Assembly: GCA_947179195.1 (NCBI GenBank)
Contig: CAMXAS010000014.1
Span: 1-15,604 of the forward strand
Length of the DNA: 15,604 nucleotides
Source of the DNA: an uncultured Bacteroidales bacterium
Lineage (GTDB): Bacteria; Bacteroidota; Bacteroidia; Bacteroidales; P3
Direction of reading: 5' to 3'
The position numbers were made by a program, and so were the translations under genes. The notes under the pieces are model-generated. The model was not told the origin of the DNA and made no database searches. It worked only from the letters and a program-made list of their open reading frames with translations. Shown here one piece after another: positions 14,019-15,604 of the stretch. Position 1 is the stretch's first letter. Every line of letters begins with the position of its first letter.

Positions 14019-15047
14019 ATGTCACAGTTATCCGACTTATTAATAGACTGGTATTCAGAAAACAAACGCATCCTTCCCTGGCGCGATACGCAAGACCCGT
14101 ACCCGATTTGGCTGTCGGAAATCATCCTGCAACAGACCCAGGTCAAGCAGGGCCTGCCCTATTTCAACCGCTTCATGGCCGCCTTCCCCACCGTACAGGC
14201 CTTGGCCGAAGCCCCGGAGGAGACCGTGCTCAAACAATGGCAGGGCTTGGGCTACTACAGCCGCGCCCGCAACCTGCACGCGGCGGCCAAGTGCGTCTGC
14301 GAGCGGCACGGCGGCCGGTTCCCCGATACCTATGAAGCCGTGCGCGCGTTGCCGGGCATAGGCGACTATACGGCCGCCGCCATCCTGTCCTTCGCGTTCC
14401 GCCAACCGTTTCCGGTCATAGACGGCAACGTGTTCCGCGTGGTGAGCCGCATCAACGGCATGACCGAGCCCGTGGATACGCCCGCCTGCCGCGCTAAAAT
14501 CAAGGCGTTCTTGGACCGGCAAATCGACCGGCGGCGGCCCGACCTGTTCAACCAGGCCATGATGGAATGGGGCGCGCTGCTGTGTCTGCCCGGTAAGTCG
14601 GCGCCCTGCCTGCAGAACCCCGAACTGTGCTTTTACCACAAGCATTGCCGGGCGTTGCGCGACGGGCTCGTGGAGCAACTGCCGGTCAAGAAGGCCAAAA
14701 AGGCCGTGCGCGAGCGTTACCTGCACTATTATTATGTGGCGCGACCCGACGGGCTGTACCTGCGGCGGCGGCAGGCCAACGACATCTGGAAGGGGCTGTT
14801 CGACCTGCCCTGCATAGAGACCGCCTCAGCCGAAGCCCCGCTACCCGGCCTGAAACGCGTGAAGCAATACACGCACCTGCTGACGCATCAGCGGCTGCAC
14901 CTGTTCTTTTATGAAGCGCCCCGGCAGCTGCCGCCGCAGCTCGACACGGACGGCTGTTTCCCCGTGGCCCCGGAACACTGGGCCGACTATGCCGTCCCCA
15001 AGGTCATCGAAAAGTTTTTGGATTTTTTAAGGGAAAAACATCGTTAA
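14019..15047 (+). CDS. mutY: Adenine DNA glycosylase MutY
   Basis: The 342-residue enzyme removes adenine mispaired with 8-oxoguanine. I use the ATG at 14019 (MSQLSDLLIDWY); a TTG-initiated extension to 13989 is not supported. The catalytic Glu is E34 in WLSEIILQQTQV, the helix-hairpin-helix is LPGIGDYTAAAILSFAF (111-127), and the catalytic Asp is D135 in VIDGNVFRV. The [4Fe-4S] region has C189, C197, C204 and C210, spaced x7-x6-x5, where the usual MutY pattern is x6-x2-x5. The C-terminal NUDIX-like domain that reads 8-oxoG begins near 225 and has THLLTHQRLHL where many MutYs have an FSH-type loop. It is divergent from HU and 49 bp upstream of ssb, a known Bacteroidales neighbourhood. Confidence 0.94.
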   Translation: MSQLSDLLIDWYSENKRILPWRDTQDPYPIWLSEIILQQTQVKQGLPYFNRFMAAFPTVQALAEAPEETVLKQWQGLGYYSRARNLHAAAKCVCERHGGRFPDTYEAVRALPGIGDYTAAAILSFAFRQPFPVIDGNVFRVVSRINGMTEPVDTPACRAKIKAFLDRQIDRRRPDLFNQAMMEWGALLCLPGKSAPCLQNPELCFYHKHCRALRDGLVEQLPVKKAKKAVRERYLHYYYVARPDGLYLRRRQANDIWKGLFDLPCIETASAEAPLPGLKRVKQYTHLLTHQRLHLFFYEAPRQLPPQLDTDGCFPVAPEHWADYAVPKVIEKFLDFLREKHR

Positions 15048-15096
15048 AAGCGGAGTTCGTCCGTACATTATCCAAAACCTTTAAAATTTCAGTATT

Positions 15097-15552
15097 ATGA
15101 ATGGCGTAAACAAAGTCATCCTGATCGGAAACTTGGGCAAGAATCCCGAAGTTTTCACATTCGCCAACGGACAGAAGAAAGTCCGCATGGTGATGGCGAC
15201 CTCCGAAACGTACAAAAACAACAACGGAGACCGCATCGAACAGACCGAATGGCATTCGGTCGTCCTCTACCGCGGCTTGGCCGAGGTGGCGGAGAAATAC
15301 CTCAAGAAAGGCAATGCCGTGTATGTGGAGGGTAAACTGCGCACGCGCTCTTGGGAAGACGACAAGGGCGAGAAACGGTACGTGACCGAAATCGAGGCGC
15401 AGAACCTGACGATGCTGGGCGGCGGAGGCGGCAACAAGAAGCCCGAAACGCCGGCCGTGGAGAAAGGCGAGCCCGTGATGCCGTCCGTGCCCACGAGCGT
15501 GGATAAGGACGAGGCGTACTACGACCCGTCGGACGACGCGCTGCCGTTCTGA
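15097..15552 (+). CDS. ssb: Single-stranded DNA-binding protein
   Basis: The 151-residue protein begins MNGVNKVILIGNLGKNPEV, the usual start of the OB-fold. It continues with QTEWHSVVLYRGLAEVAEKYLKKG and YVEGKLRTRSWEDDKG, the typical SSB strands. A flexible Gly-rich linker (LGGGGGNKK) leads to the acidic tip DPSDDALPF, whose final Phe docks repair and replication partners. It coats single-stranded DNA during replication, recombination and repair. It follows mutY by 49 bp on the same strand and may share its transcript. The 52 bases after its stop are GC-rich with no gene or clear terminator; gldE is the neighbour I would expect next, from other Bacteroidales. Confidence 0.96.
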   Translation: MNGVNKVILIGNLGKNPEVFTFANGQKKVRMVMATSETYKNNNGDRIEQTEWHSVVLYRGLAEVAEKYLKKGNAVYVEGKLRTRSWEDDKGEKRYVTEIEAQNLTMLGGGGGNKKPETPAVEKGEPVMPSVPTSVDKDEAYYDPSDDALPF

Positions 15553-15604
15553 GGCCAGGCAACCGGCACGACCGGTAGCCGGCGGCACGGCTGAGCGGCA
15601 CGGT

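Noticed and set aside
1..15604. tRNA, rRNA, CRISPR array, insertion sequence or integrase
   Set aside because: I saw no direct-repeat array, transposase or integrase motif, or cloverleaf-like sequence; coding density leaves only the 13874-14018 gap and short intergenic stretches.

Overview
The window is from a member of the Bacteroidota with a fairly high GC content for that phylum. Three things support this. The block HU / COX24-like mini-protein / RNase G, divergent from mutY and ssb, is a familiar Bacteroidales arrangement. The HU protein carries the Bacteroidota-type C-terminal half. Start codons lack Shine-Dalgarno sequences, and TAnnTTTG-type -7 boxes sit in the divergent intergenic region. 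Genus cannot be fixed from the sequence.

Layout. From 13582 down to 57 everything is on the minus strand; from 14019 to 15552 everything is on the plus strand. The 145-bp gap at 13874-14018 is a divergent promoter region. Plus strand: mutY (A/G-mismatch adenine glycosylase) and ssb (single-stranded DNA binding protein). Minus strand housekeeping block: an HU-family DNA-binding protein, a 29-codon very basic COX24/AURKAIP1-like protein, an intrinsic terminator, then rng (RNase G) and an RluA-family pseudouridine synthase joined by an ATGA overlap.

With no gap larger than 22 bp, the minus strand then runs into a nine-gene sugar cassette. It comprises rfbH/ddhC (CDP-4-keto-6-deoxyglucose 3-dehydrase), rfbF/ddhA (glucose-1-phosphate cytidylyltransferase), rfbG/ddhB (CDP-glucose 4,6-dehydratase), an extended SDR, a thiamine-diphosphate enzyme of the acetolactate-synthase superfamily, an HpcH/HpaI (CitE-like) aldolase homologue, a HAD phosphatase, a GtrB-like polyprenyl-phosphate glycosyltransferase, and a large fusion of a GtrA flippase domain, a GT-C-type membrane glycosyltransferase and C-terminal TPRs.

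How the genes may work together (inference). RfbF, RfbG and RfbH make the CDP-3,6-dideoxy-4-ketohexose precursor. The ThDP enzyme plus the SDR resemble the YerE/YerF logic of yersiniose, in which a two-carbon unit from pyruvate is added to C4 and the side chain is reduced. The aldolase homologue is an extra component of unknown role. The last two genes look like a GtrA/GtrB/GtrC-type lipid-linked sugar system compressed into two genes, which would charge, flip and transfer a sugar on the periplasmic side. The E3 reductase (DdhD/RfbI) normally needed by RfbH is not in the window. The candidate new biology is this compact branched-dideoxysugar and membrane-transfer cassette attached to an RNA-processing operon, plus several unusual active-site substitutions in its enzymes.
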